Source: Clostridium gallinarum (GTDB lineage: Bacteria > Bacillota > Clostridia > Clostridiales > Clostridiaceae). From it: 64,000 nt of DNA. The stretch spans positions 39,468 through 103,467 of the forward strand of contig NZ_JACSQZ010000003.1 of the NCBI RefSeq assembly GCF_014836325.1, written 5' to 3'. The notes under the pieces are model-generated. The model saw nothing but the letters and a program-made list of their open reading frames with translations, was not told the DNA's origin and did not search any database. Shown here one piece after another: positions 8,560 through 17,510 of the stretch. The position numbers and the translations under genes are program-made. The stretch's first letter is position 1, and the number at the start of each line of letters is the position of its first letter.

Positions 8560-9744
8560 TTACCTTCTTGTCAAATATTCCACTGCCATTTGGCATTGCA
8601 TAGCTACTCCAAGTGGTAGGCATTCTTCATCTATATCAAATAAACTACTATGTGCTGGATAAATAATGTTTTTTTCTTTGTTGCCTGACCCTAGGAAATA
8701 AAAAACTGCTGGTCTTTCATTTGCAAAGTAAGCAAAGCTTTCTACTCCCATTTTAGGATGCTTTTGAACTAAAATATTATCTTTTCCTAAAATCTTTTCA
8801 GCACTATTTTTAAATAGACTTACCATTTCTTCATCATTATAAAGATTTGGATAAGATTCTTCTATTTTTATATCTGCAGTAGCTCTTGATGATTTACATA
8901 TTCCCTCAACTATTTCTATTAATCTTTCTTTTGCAAATCCTCTATCTCCCTTGCTCATAGTTCTAATTATACCGCTTATTGTTACTTCGGCTGGAATTAT
9001 ATTTTGAGCTGTTCCTCCATGAATACTTCCAACAGTTATAACAGCTGGGTTAGATGTATTTATTTCTCTACTAACTATAGTTTGTAATGCTAAAACTATA
9101 TGACTTGCTATTACTATTGGATCTACTGTTGTATGGGGATATGCCCCATGACCTCCTGATCCATTAATTTTTATAGTAAATTGATCTGATGCTGCATTTA
9201 CTACTCCTTCTTTAATCATTATTGTTCCACATTCTAAGGTTTCTTCCACATGGAGACCACAAACACAATCAACTCTAGGATTTTCTAAAACCCCTTCTTT
9301 AATCATAAATCTAGCTCCACCTACAGTTTCTTCTGCTGGTTCAAATAATAACTTTACATTACCACTAAATAAGTGTTTATTCTTATTTAATATCTTAGCT
9401 GCTCCTAGTAAAATTGTAGTATGTCCATCATGACCACAAGCATGCATTTTATCTTCTATCTTAGATGAATAATAACAGTTCTTTTTATCTAAAATAGGTA
9501 ATCCATCTATATCTCCTCTTAGAGCTATAGTTTTATCTAAATTATCGCCCTTAGTTCCTCTTATTATTCCACAAACTCCTGTTTTAGCAACTTCAGTAAA
9601 TTCTATGCCTTCATTTTTTAAAAATTCTTTTATAAACTTGGATGTTTCATACTCTTCCATCCCAAGCTCTGGATGCTCATGTAATCTTCTTCTTATGCTA
9701 ACTAATTCATCTTTTATGCTTATTGCTTCTTCTTTAAAATTCAT
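8560..9744 (-). CDS. M20-family metallo-amidohydrolase
   Basis: A 394-residue cytosolic di-zinc hydrolase of the M20D type. Metal-site motifs are visible: MHACGHDGHTTILLGAA near residue 98, EPAEETVGGA near residue 136, and a late His in YPAHSSLFDIDEE. Relatives include N-acetyl-diaminopimelate deacetylase, hippurate hydrolase and indole-acetyl amino acid hydrolase, and sequence alone does not choose among them. No lysine-pathway genes lie alongside. The start has a strong GGGGGTGG ribosome site. The intergenic space on both sides carries palindromic repeat material. Confidence 0.88.
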   Translation of the reverse strand: MNFKEEAISIKDELVSIRRRLHEHPELGMEEYETSKFIKEFLKNEGIEFTEVAKTGVCGIIRGTKGDNLDKTIALRGDIDGLPILDKKNCYYSSKIEDKMHACGHDGHTTILLGAAKILNKNKHLFSGNVKLLFEPAEETVGGARFMIKEGVLENPRVDCVCGLHVEETLECGTIMIKEGVVNAASDQFTIKINGSGGHGAYPHTTVDPIVIASHIVLALQTIVSREINTSNPAVITVGSIHGGTAQNIIPAEVTISGIIRTMSKGDRGFAKERLIEIVEGICKSSRATADIKIEESYPNLYNDEEMVSLFKNSAEKILGKDNILVQKHPKMGVESFAYFANERPAVFYFLGSGNKEKNIIYPAHSSLFDIDEECLPLGVAMQCQMAVEYLTRR

Positions 9745-9761
9745 AAACCCACCCCCATATT

Positions 9762-9820
9762 TAATTAAAAATGGATAATTGATAATGCGTAATTATGGAT
9801 GTAATTTGTTCCAAATTACT
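9762..9820. repeat. Degenerate palindromic repeat related in its end sequence to 8376-8509
   Basis: AATTAAAAATG at the start resembles the arm of the element at 8376-8509. ATAATT/AATTAT and a perfect 8-bp hairpin (9801-9808 with 9812-9819, loop TTC) follow. It lies upstream of the M20 gene. Probably a relic of the same or a similar repeat. Confidence 0.4.
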
Positions 9821-9881
9821 TTCTTTTTCATTTTGTTAATACTATATTTTTAAATTACACAAATATGTCCTATCCATATAT

Positions 9882-11852
9882 TTAAGACCAGAAAACTTCT
9901 ATATTATCCCCATCTTTTAGTTTTTCTGTATATCCTGCTTTTTCTCCATTTAATAATAGGTTTATTACTCCTTTTGCTTTAGTTAAATCAAAATTAGCAT
10001 AATTAAAAATATCTACTAATATGTAATCTTTTTGTCCTTGCATATTAATTTTATTATTATTAAATATAACTGTTATTTCTGAAGTTTTATTAATAATTTC
10101 TTTCTCATAAACTTCTTCTTTTATTTTATTATAAGTTGTTAATTTATCTCCTTCTTGTACTATATAATTATCATTAATATCAATATCATCTTTTTTAATA
10201 TATATGTCTTTATTTAATATATATTTTTTTATATCTCCAATAGTTTCAGGAAAAACTATATTAATATCATCATTTTCTTTTATAAGATAATCTAAATTTT
10301 CTCTATTATTATTTACTAAAATTATAGGTTCTAGGTTAATAAGCTCATTATTTATATATATGCTTACACTATTAAATTCTCTTATTTCGTCCATTACTTT
10401 AGGTGTCGCATCTCTACCACATACAGCATATTCTATTTCTATATTATCCCCAGCTTTTATAATTTTGTCTAAACTTTCCACATTTTCATTCACTTTTATG
10501 ATAGGACTTCTTCCTCTTTCACCAAAAGCTATTCTTTTAATTCCATTTAATGTATATCTTAGATTTTTCCCATTTTTCGCTATAAGCATATTAGGATTAA
10601 TTCCAGCTTGAATTACAACATCCATAACACTATGATTATGTGAATTAAACATTGTAACAGGACTTTCGTTTAAATTTACTTCTATAAAATCATTAGTGCC
10701 ATTCTTTATAGATATTAACGCTATACCTAAAACAGTTACCCCTGCTGAACCAAGCTTATTGTCACTTATACAATTTTCTATAGCTTTTCTATCTTTAATT
10801 GCTATTCTTTGTATTGGTATATTTAATACTTCACTTAATTCGTTTATAAGTCCTGGAGTATGAGCTCCTCCTCCAACTAAAAATAACGCACTTGGAGATT
10901 TATTAGCATTTAATTCAATAATTTTATTTCCTATAGCTTCTGCAATTTTTTTTACTACTGGTTTAATTGCTTTTAATATATTTTCTGATTTTACAGTATT
11001 TTCAAGTCCAATTATATCAGTATATGTTATTTCATCTTTTATAGTTAAATTTCTCTTTATGTACTCTGCTGTGTTAAAGTCTACTAAACACTCCTCTGCA
11101 ATAGCCTCAGTAACTTCATCCCCTGCCTGTGGTACCATTCCATAGGATGATATACTATCTTTAGAACTTATAGCTATATCTGAAGTTCCTGCACCTATAT
11201 CTACTAAGGCTATATTTAAGAGTCTTAACTTTTTAGGCACTACAGCTTCAATAGCTGCTATTGGCTCTAAAGTTAAATTATTTACTCTAAGTCCTACCTT
11301 ATTCATTACTGAGTATAAGGAGTCTATTACTGACCTTGGTAGGAAGGTTGCTATAGTCTCAACCTTAGCTTCTTCCCCCTTATGACCAAGTAAATTTGAA
11401 ATTACAAATCCATTTAAGAAATAACTTTTAACTGAATATCCTACACAATACAATCTTCCATTAGTTGTTTTATTTATTTCACGCTCTGCTTCTTTAATAG
11501 AAAGTAATTCTAAGTTTTTTATATCTTCCTTAGTTATTTCATAATCTATATTAAAATCAATTTTTCCTATAGAATTTACCGTTCTTAAAAATCTTCCTGC
11601 AGCTGCGATAGAAACGTCTGTAAGCTTTATATTAAGTTCACTTTCTATTTCATCTACAATAGCCTTTACACCTTTTGCAACTAAATCTATATCATGAATT
11701 TGACCATCTATCATAGCCCTTTCTTCATGCTCTAAATATTTTTCACATATTACTTTAAAACTATTATCCTCAACTACACCAACTGTTCCAATTAAGGATC
11801 TAGTTCCTACATCTAGTGCAAATTTAATATCCTTTAAATTTACATTATCCAT
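9882..11852 (-). CDS. FtsA-like actin-fold ATPase with long C-terminal extension
   Basis: About 656 residues. Residues 1-360 carry the ASKHA/FtsA fold: phosphate loop 1 (ALDVGTRSLIGTVGV), phosphate loop 2 (VDIGAGTSDIAIS) and the adenosine motif (LFLVGGGAHTPGL). The remaining 300 residues contain repeated small beta-rich segments, ending in a ubiquitin- or SLBB-like piece (GEKAGYTEKLKDGDNIEVFWS). Canonical FtsA is about 420 residues and ends in a membrane-binding amphipathic helix, which I do not see. It is therefore a clostridial FtsA relative rather than FtsA itself; its role in division or cell-wall organisation is inference. A GTG at 11861 lies within the GAGGTG ribosome site, so ATG 11852 is chosen. 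Confidence 0.75.
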   Translation of the reverse strand: MDNVNLKDIKFALDVGTRSLIGTVGVVEDNSFKVICEKYLEHEERAMIDGQIHDIDLVAKGVKAIVDEIESELNIKLTDVSIAAAGRFLRTVNSIGKIDFNIDYEITKEDIKNLELLSIKEAEREINKTTNGRLYCVGYSVKSYFLNGFVISNLLGHKGEEAKVETIATFLPRSVIDSLYSVMNKVGLRVNNLTLEPIAAIEAVVPKKLRLLNIALVDIGAGTSDIAISSKDSISSYGMVPQAGDEVTEAIAEECLVDFNTAEYIKRNLTIKDEITYTDIIGLENTVKSENILKAIKPVVKKIAEAIGNKIIELNANKSPSALFLVGGGAHTPGLINELSEVLNIPIQRIAIKDRKAIENCISDNKLGSAGVTVLGIALISIKNGTNDFIEVNLNESPVTMFNSHNHSVMDVVIQAGINPNMLIAKNGKNLRYTLNGIKRIAFGERGRSPIIKVNENVESLDKIIKAGDNIEIEYAVCGRDATPKVMDEIREFNSVSIYINNELINLEPIILVNNNRENLDYLIKENDDINIVFPETIGDIKKYILNKDIYIKKDDIDINDNYIVQEGDKLTTYNKIKEEVYEKEIINKTSEITVIFNNNKINMQGQKDYILVDIFNYANFDLTKAKGVINLLLNGEKAGYTEKLKDGDNIEVFWS

Positions 11853-11948
11853 ATAATACACCTCGTATTTTATATAAAATCACTTATTTTCTCCTTTTAT
11901 TGCCATAATAAGATTATACAACCTAAATTAATATTAGTGAACACTTAG

Positions 11949-13937
11949 TTAAATCAATGTAATAAGATTATTTTCTACTAATACTTTAAGAGAAAAACTT
12001 TTATTAACCTTATCTCCAAAATCTAATTTTATTACATCCTTATTTATCTCAATAACCTTTCCCCTACCATAAGCTTTATGATTAATATAATCTCCTTGTT
12101 TTATTCCATAGTCATCATTACTTTCAATTTCTGTAAAGCCACCTTCAATTACAAATCTAGAAGTTTCTTTAAACTTACCTCTTTGAGTCTTTGGCGAAAA
12201 TATATATAAATTATTTATAGCTCTTGTTATGCCCACATAAAATAATCTTCTCTCTTCTTCTATATTTTCATCTATAGAGGATTTATGAGGAATAGTTTCT
12301 TCATTTGCATTTATTAAAAATACATTTTTAAACTCCATTCCTTTAACTCCATGAATTGTACTTAAAATTACCCCTTCTTTTACTTCTTTGCTGTCTTCTA
12401 TTCTTTCTTTTACTTTTTCTACATGAGAAAGTAATTCTATAATAGTTTTTAATCCATCAGCTGCACTTTTAAATTCTTCTAATATCTCTTCAAGATCATC
12501 TAAACTTTGATTATATCTTTCAGCATACTCCTTTAAATAATCTATATATCCTAATTCAGTTATAATATATTGTATTGCTGATGATAAGGATAATTTATTT
12601 AAATGAATTATATCTTTCTTTAGCTCATCTAGTTTTTTAGCTTGATATGGTGGTGTATCTTTCTTCTCTATTAATATTTCAAATGGACACTTATCTTCTC
12701 TATATGTTCTAACATATTCTAAATTCCCTTTACTTATATATCTAAAAGGTCTATTTATAATATGTAAAAAGTTTTCTCTATCTTTTATATTAATAGCTAA
12801 ACTTAAATAAGCTAACATATCCTTGCAAATAAAATGTTCAAAAAAGTTATATCCCTTATCTAGTAATACAAAAGGAATCTTCCTTCTAGTAAAGGTATCT
12901 ATCATACTTCTAGCTTCCATATTAGTTCTATATAAGATAGCATTATCAGTTAAATTATCTATGCTTTTTTCAATACAATTTGCAATTTCTTCTCCTTGAA
13001 GCCTTTCATCATAGGGTTTTGAAAATTTTATTATTCCATTAGAGGTTTTATTTGAATGTATCTTCTTAGAATTTCTTTTAATATTATTTTTTATAACATC
13101 TTTAGAAGCTTCTACTATATTTTCATTACTTCTATAATTTATAGATAAATAAATCTTCTTTCCTTCTTTAAATATTTCATTGAAGGTTACCATATATTCT
13201 GGTTTTGAGCCTCTAAAGCTATAAATGCACTGATCCTCATCTCCTACTGCAAATAAAGAACTATTTTCATTTAGCATTTTAAGAAATGTAATTTGTAGCT
13301 CATCACAATCTTGAAATTCATCTACCAGTACATACTTAAATAAATTTAAATACTTATTTAATATACTCTTGTTTTCCTGAAATAGGGTTATTACCTTAAT
13401 TGATAAATCATCAAAGTCCCAAAGTCCATTTTTCTTTTTATATTCTTCATATTTTTCAAGAGCTTCTATAAAAATATCCTTTGCCAAAGTAGGCTTAAAT
13501 TCATCTATTTCCTTTAATGAAGTTTTAAAAAAAGATATATTATTAAGAACTTCTTTTATCTTATCTTCATTAACTTCATCTGAATACTTAGCCAAAACTC
13601 CTTTAATTATCCTGTGAGATATACCACCTTCAATAATAGATATTTTATAACCTTCTCTTAAAAGAATTTTATAAAAAAGACCATGAAAAGTTCCAAAGAA
13701 TGGTGCCACCTCTCTATTAAAAACATTCTTATATCTATTTCTCATATTATCTGCTGCTGCTCTTGTAAAAGTTATTACTATTATGTTACCTACCTTTATA
13801 TTTAAATCCATTACTAAATGATTTACTCTATTTATTATAACTGTAGTTTTTCCAGAGCCAGGTGCAGCAACAACTAATACATTTTTTTCCTTTATATAAA
13901 CTGCTTCCTTTTGATATTTATCTAAATTTATCTTCAT
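11949..13937 (-). CDS. Superfamily 1 UvrD/PcrA-type DNA helicase
   Basis: A 662-residue ATP-dependent 3'-5' DNA helicase. Walker A is VAAPGSGKTTVI (residues 25-36). The Q-motif region precedes it, the Walker B region is VLVDEFQDCD, motif III is GDEDQCIYSFRG, and the late motifs are STIHGVKGMEFKNVFLI and EERRLFYVGITRA. The C-terminal 45 residues (GDYINHKAYGRGKVIEI) resemble the Tudor-like RNA-polymerase-binding tail of PcrA. It is somewhat shorter than PcrA (about 730), so it may be a second UvrD-like helicase. Likely role is DNA repair or replication-conflict resolution. A small gap separates it from the FtsA-like gene on the same strand. Confidence 0.88.
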   Translation of the reverse strand: MKINLDKYQKEAVYIKEKNVLVVAAPGSGKTTVIINRVNHLVMDLNIKVGNIIVITFTRAAADNMRNRYKNVFNREVAPFFGTFHGLFYKILLREGYKISIIEGGISHRIIKGVLAKYSDEVNEDKIKEVLNNISFFKTSLKEIDEFKPTLAKDIFIEALEKYEEYKKKNGLWDFDDLSIKVITLFQENKSILNKYLNLFKYVLVDEFQDCDELQITFLKMLNENSSLFAVGDEDQCIYSFRGSKPEYMVTFNEIFKEGKKIYLSINYRSNENIVEASKDVIKNNIKRNSKKIHSNKTSNGIIKFSKPYDERLQGEEIANCIEKSIDNLTDNAILYRTNMEARSMIDTFTRRKIPFVLLDKGYNFFEHFICKDMLAYLSLAINIKDRENFLHIINRPFRYISKGNLEYVRTYREDKCPFEILIEKKDTPPYQAKKLDELKKDIIHLNKLSLSSAIQYIITELGYIDYLKEYAERYNQSLDDLEEILEEFKSAADGLKTIIELLSHVEKVKERIEDSKEVKEGVILSTIHGVKGMEFKNVFLINANEETIPHKSSIDENIEEERRLFYVGITRAINNLYIFSPKTQRGKFKETSRFVIEGGFTEIESNDDYGIKQGDYINHKAYGRGKVIEINKDVIKLDFGDKVNKSFSLKVLVENNLITLI

Positions 13938-14166
13938 ATCTTCTCCTTATTTTTTATTATTGACTATTTGTTTATAAATGAGTATATAAGTTATAATAAA
14001 TATTATATATTTTTATTAAAATTTAATCTCATCATTAAATTAACTGTATATATTAATTGAAACATATATATTGTAATAATTAATTTATAGAGATACAATA
14101 ATTATGTATTTTATAAATTAATTCCTTTATTATTTTATAATAATATTTCATTAAAAGGAGAAAAAA

Positions 14167-15633
14167 ATGGAAAACTTAATTAGATTTGATGTTACTAACG
14201 AACGTAACCTTACAATGTTAGTAGACTTTTATGAGCTAACTATGGCAAATGGATATTTCAATAAAGAAATTCAAAATAAAATAGCATATTTTGATATGTA
14301 TTTCAGAAGAGTTCCTGATGGTGGTGGATACTGTATTATGGCTGGTGTTGACCAATTAATACAATATTTAAACAACCTAAAGTTTACTAGTTCTGATATA
14401 GAATATTTAAGAAGTAAAAATATATTCTCTGAAGAATTTTTAGATTACTTGAAAAACTTTAAATTTGAGTGTGATGTTTGGGCAATACCAGAAGGAAATT
14501 TTGTTTTTCCTAACCAACCTCTTGTAATAGTTAGAGGTCCTGTTGTTCAAGCTCAATTTATTGAAACTATGATTTTACTTACAATAAATCATCAAACTCT
14601 AATAGCTACTAAAGCAAATAGAATATGTAGAGCTGCAAATGGAAGAACTGTTATGGAGTTTGGTTCACGTAGAGCACAAGGATACGATGGTGCAATATAT
14701 GGCGCTAGAGCTGCTATAATTGGTGGATGTGATTCTACAGCATGTACTATATCTGATAAATACTTTAATGTTCCTGCTGTTGGAACTATGGCTCATAGTT
14801 GGGTTCAATTATTTGATACTGAATATGAAGCTTTTAAGGCTTGGGCAGAAGTTTATCCAGATAATTGTTCATTACTTATAGATACTTATAATGTATTAAA
14901 ATCTGGGCTACCTAATGCAATAAAAGTCTTTGATGAAATATTAAAGCCTCTAGGAAAAAGACCTACAGGTATAAGAATAGATTCTGGCGATATAACTTAT
15001 TTAACTAAAAAATGTAGAAAGATATTAGACGCTGCTGGATATTCTGATTGTAAAATAATAGTTTCTAACTCTTTAGATGAACATATTATAAGAGATGTCT
15101 TAAACCAAGGTGCTTGTGTAGATTCATTTGGTGTTGGCGAAAGATTAATTACAGCTAAATCAGAACCTGTTTTTGGTGGAGTTTATAAACTTGTAGCTGT
15201 TGAAAATGATGAAACTATAATTCCTAAGATTAAAATAAGTGAAAATACAGAAAAAATAACAAATCCAGGCTTTAAGAAAATTTATAGAGTTTATGATAAA
15301 GAAACTCATAATGCTATAGCAGATCTTATTGCTTTAAATAATGAAACTATAGATGAATCTAAACCACTTGAAATTTTCCATCCAATAGAAACTTGGAAAA
15401 GAAAAGTTGTTACTAACTTCTATGTTAAAGAATTAATGGTTAAGATTTTTGATAAGGGTAAACAAGTTTATGAGAGCCCTTCTGTATTAGAAATTAAAGA
15501 ATTTTCTCAAAAAGAAAGTTCAAAGATGTGGCCTGAAATTCTAAGATTTGAAAATCCACATACATATTATGTAGATTTGACAGAGAATTTATGGAAGTTA
15601 AAGCAAGACTTACTTCATAAATGTATAAAATAA
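14167..15633 (+). CDS. pncB: Nicotinate phosphoribosyltransferase
   Basis: A 488-residue enzyme that converts nicotinate, PRPP and ATP to nicotinate mononucleotide in NAD salvage. Family marks are DFYELTMANGYF near the N-terminus, the phosphoribosyl-binding stretch EFGSRRAQGYDGAIYGARAA, GTMAHSWVQ, and the RIDSGD motif in the barrel. Length matches the Gram-positive NAPRT type. AAAAGGAG lies 5-6 nt before the ATG. It is transcribed divergently from the helicase and ends at its own terminator, so it is probably monocistronic. Confidence 0.95.
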   Translation: MENLIRFDVTNERNLTMLVDFYELTMANGYFNKEIQNKIAYFDMYFRRVPDGGGYCIMAGVDQLIQYLNNLKFTSSDIEYLRSKNIFSEEFLDYLKNFKFECDVWAIPEGNFVFPNQPLVIVRGPVVQAQFIETMILLTINHQTLIATKANRICRAANGRTVMEFGSRRAQGYDGAIYGARAAIIGGCDSTACTISDKYFNVPAVGTMAHSWVQLFDTEYEAFKAWAEVYPDNCSLLIDTYNVLKSGLPNAIKVFDEILKPLGKRPTGIRIDSGDITYLTKKCRKILDAAGYSDCKIIVSNSLDEHIIRDVLNQGACVDSFGVGERLITAKSEPVFGGVYKLVAVENDETIIPKIKISENTEKITNPGFKKIYRVYDKETHNAIADLIALNNETIDESKPLEIFHPIETWKRKVVTNFYVKELMVKIFDKGKQVYESPSVLEIKEFSQKESSKMWPEILRFENPHTYYVDLTENLWKLKQDLLHKCIK

Positions 15634-15662
15634 GAGGGCTATTTTAAATAGTCCTCTTTTTT
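15632..15662 (+). terminator. Terminator of pncB
   Basis: AAGAGGGCTATTT pairs with AAATAGTCCTCTT and is followed by TTTTT, beginning at the pncB stop codon. Confidence 0.85.
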
Positions 15663-15720
15663 ATAATATATATTTAACAATTTAAATATATTTTTAATTA
15701 CTATAACATAATATTTTTAT

Positions 15721-15939
15721 TTAATAATTAATTACTTTCTCTTCTTCCTCATAATTTAAATATCTATCTTGAGAATAAAATAATTCTTCACTCATACTTC
15801 CTACCATAGATGTTTTACTTGAATTTAGATACTCTTTAAAAGGACATAACTCATTTTCATTAATTTTATTATGCATAGGGCATTCATTATAACAATTAAC
15901 CCTATCTTTACTGCTTGACCAAAATGGACATTTGCTCAT
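15721..15939 (-). CDS. Small cysteine-containing protein of unknown function
   Basis: About 72 residues beginning MSKCPFWSSSKDRVNCYNEC. The N-terminal half holds four cysteines in a CPFW...CYNEC...C..PFK arrangement that could bind a metal; the C-terminal half is acidic. The longer frame adds seven residues, but GGAGGGG lies directly before the chosen ATG at 15939. I do not recognise a named family. It stands alone between pncB and the next hypothetical gene. Confidence 0.6.
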   Translation of the reverse strand: MSKCPFWSSSKDRVNCYNECPMHNKINENELCPFKEYLNSSKTSMVGSMSEELFYSQDRYLNYEEEEKVINY

Positions 15940-16068
15940 AAACTCCCCTCCATACCCCAATAGTTAAATCGAAACCATAACTTTCCTATATTATATTATA
16001 TATTTTTGTTAAAATAAAGTATAATACTATCGTTTTCATAAGACAAATATCGACTTATTTTCCTAAAG

Positions 16069-16105
16069 AATAAATAAAAGAGGCTTCAAGCCTCTTTTAT
16101 TTATT
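16069..16105. terminator. Terminator overlapping the end of the 16097-16429 gene
   Basis: A long perfect stem around GAGGC-TTCAA-GCCTC, flanked by AATAAATAAAA and TTTTATTTATT. The stop codon at 16097-16099 lies inside the right arm, an unusually tight arrangement. Confidence 0.8.
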
Positions 16106-16429
16106 ATAATGACCACTATTTTTAGCCACTGATATACTTATTATTTCATTTGTAAATGCTTTAAGAAGAGCTTTTTCTAAAACTTTCTCATGATCAAAGT
16201 TTTTAATATCTCTGCACTCTGCAAAAACTTTATTAAGTTCTCCTTCAAGATTTCTATATGTTAAAGTTACATAAGGTTTATCATATTCTACATCTACTAT
16301 TTTTAATCCCCAAGAAATTTGAGCATATTCGCCATCTGTAGCTAACTTAGTTAGCTCTCTTAACTTTATTTTTTCCTCTGAAGGATCACTAATTACTATT
16401 AGTTCATCTCCAACTTTATATTTTCCCAT
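16097..16429 (-). CDS. Conserved-type hypothetical protein, 110 residues
   Basis: A soluble mixed alpha/beta protein starting MGKYKVGDELIVISDPSEEK. The first 75 residues are strand-rich and could form a small barrel; the C-terminal 35 are helical. No signal peptide, membrane segment or metal motif. It has a strong AAAGGAGG ribosome site and its own terminator. It is divergent from perR across a 301-bp gap, so a role linked to peroxide stress is possible but unsupported. Function not recognised. Confidence 0.6.
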   Translation of the reverse strand: MGKYKVGDELIVISDPSEEKIKLRELTKLATDGEYAQISWGLKIVDVEYDKPYVTLTYRNLEGELNKVFAECRDIKNFDHEKVLEKALLKAFTNEIISISVAKNSGHYNK

Positions 16430-16671
16430 ATAAATTCCTCCTTTTAAATAAACAATTTATCTTTATTATATATTATTACTCAAATTTATGATATTATAAG
16501 TATGCAAAATTTTTATTTTTATTTTGCAACTTTGTTAATTAATTAACAACTTCTAAATAAATAATATCACATATTATTTATTTATTCAATAGTTTTCAAA
16601 ATATTAAATTAAATAATAAATAATTTAAGAATATTAATTATTTATTAATATTTATTTTTAATAAACATATG

Positions 16672-16708
16672 TTGACACTTAATATAATATATTATATAAT
16701 TATTATAA
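16672..16708 (+). promoter_or_regulatory. perR promoter with overlapping PerR box
   Basis: TTGACA (16672-16677), a 17-bp spacer, then TATAAT (16695-16700) gives a consensus promoter. ATATAATTATTATAA at 16694-16708 matches the PerR box TTATAATNATTATAA at 13 of 14 defined bases and covers the -10 region. The rest of the 301-bp gap 16430-16730 is A+T-rich without another clear feature. Confidence 0.8.
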
Positions 16709-16730
16709 CAATAGAAAAGGATGGTGTATT

Positions 16731-17138
16731 ATGGAAAATATAACTTCTATCTTCAGAGAAAAGAAATTAAAACTTACTCCTCAAAGATTAGCAGTTTACA
16801 AATATTTAATGAGTACAAATGAACATCCTTCTGCAGAGATTATATATAAATCACTTCAACCTGAGTATCCTACTATGAGCTTAGCTACAGTCTACAAAGC
16901 CTTAAAAACTTTAGTGGAAGTTGGATTAGTTCAAGAGATTAATGTTGGAGAAGGTAATTTTAGATATGATGCTAATCAACATGAACATGCTCATATTCAA
17001 TGTATAAACTGTAGCAAGGTTTCTGATTTAGAGAATATTTCATTTTCTACTCTTAACCACACTGCTGAGGAATGCTCGGATTATAAGGTTTTATCAAATA
17101 GAATATTCTTTTACGGGCTATGTAAGGACTGTAAATAA
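16731..17138 (+). CDS. perR: Fur-family peroxide-responsive repressor, PerR type
   Basis: A 135-residue metal-dependent repressor. A winged helix occupies residues 1-80 (LTPQRLAVYKYL, TMSLATVYKALKTLVEVGL). The regulatory metal site is suggested by His in NEHPSAE, Asp in YDANQHEHAHIQC and the Asp of SDLEN. Having Asp rather than Glu at that last position favours PerR over Fur. Two CxxC pairs (CINC and the terminal CKDC) form the structural zinc site. A PerR box on its own promoter supports the assignment and predicts autoregulation. PerR senses peroxide by metal-catalysed histidine oxidation (family knowledge). Confidence 0.88.
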   Translation: MENITSIFREKKLKLTPQRLAVYKYLMSTNEHPSAEIIYKSLQPEYPTMSLATVYKALKTLVEVGLVQEINVGEGNFRYDANQHEHAHIQCINCSKVSDLENISFSTLNHTAEECSDYKVLSNRIFFYGLCKDCK

Positions 17139-17140
17139 CT

Positions 17141-17176
17141 AATAAGCTAGAAATAAAATTTCTAGCTTATTTTTTA
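17141..17176 (+). terminator. Terminator of perR
   Basis: AATAAGCTAGAAA (17141-17153) pairs perfectly with TTTCTAGCTTATT (17159-17171), followed by TTTT, just after the perR stop codon. Confidence 0.9.
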
Positions 17177-17352
17177 GGAAATTATATCTATGGACAAATT
17201 GTAGATAATTTTATGAGAGTAGTAAAATTCGTAGTGTAAGATTTAGAGTTTTAATAATTTCCTTCCTTCAGTTTGCAAAGAGCTAAACATTGTATGACGG
17301 TGACTTGGAGCGTATGCGACGGAACAAGGAATATAATGTTTAGCTCTTTTTT
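17176..17352 (-). repeat. Two-hairpin repeat R2 (type I hairpin plus long hairpin 2)
   Basis: Minus-strand copy. Hairpin 1 arms are GAGCTAAACATT (17280-17291) and AATGTTTAGCTC (17335-17346). Compared with the usual GAGATAAACATT/AATGTTTATCTC, both arms have changed so that pairing is kept. The linker (TTCCTTCCTTCAGTTTGC on the plus strand) and the long hairpin 2, starting AGGAAATTATA at 17176, complete it. It sits in the convergent gap after the perR terminator. Confidence 0.85.
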
Positions 17353-17371
17353 ATTTAAATGCAAAATTGAA

Positions 17372-17410
17372 AGACCGCATAAATGCGGTCTAAAAGGGGG
17401 ATGGGGGGGT
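17372..17410 (+). other. Hairpin followed by two long G runs
   Basis: AGACCGCAT/ATGCGGTCT (17372-17391) forms a 9-bp hairpin with an AA loop. It is followed by AAAAGGGGGATGGGGGGG. Runs of five and seven G are striking in DNA this A+T-rich. The hairpin may be a terminator for the minus-strand gene at 17511. The rest of 17411-17510 shows nothing recognisable. Confidence 0.5.
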
Positions 17411-17510
17411 TTTAGCTTAAACGAAGATTTCTCTACGTTTGCTATAGGAGAATACCTCTCCGGTACATTTATATTATTATCTATTATTTTATTTTTATAC
17501 ATTGATCTAA

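Noticed and set aside
16097..16429. Peroxide-stress role for the gene divergent from perR
   Set aside because: No PerR box on its own promoter side and no domain evidence.
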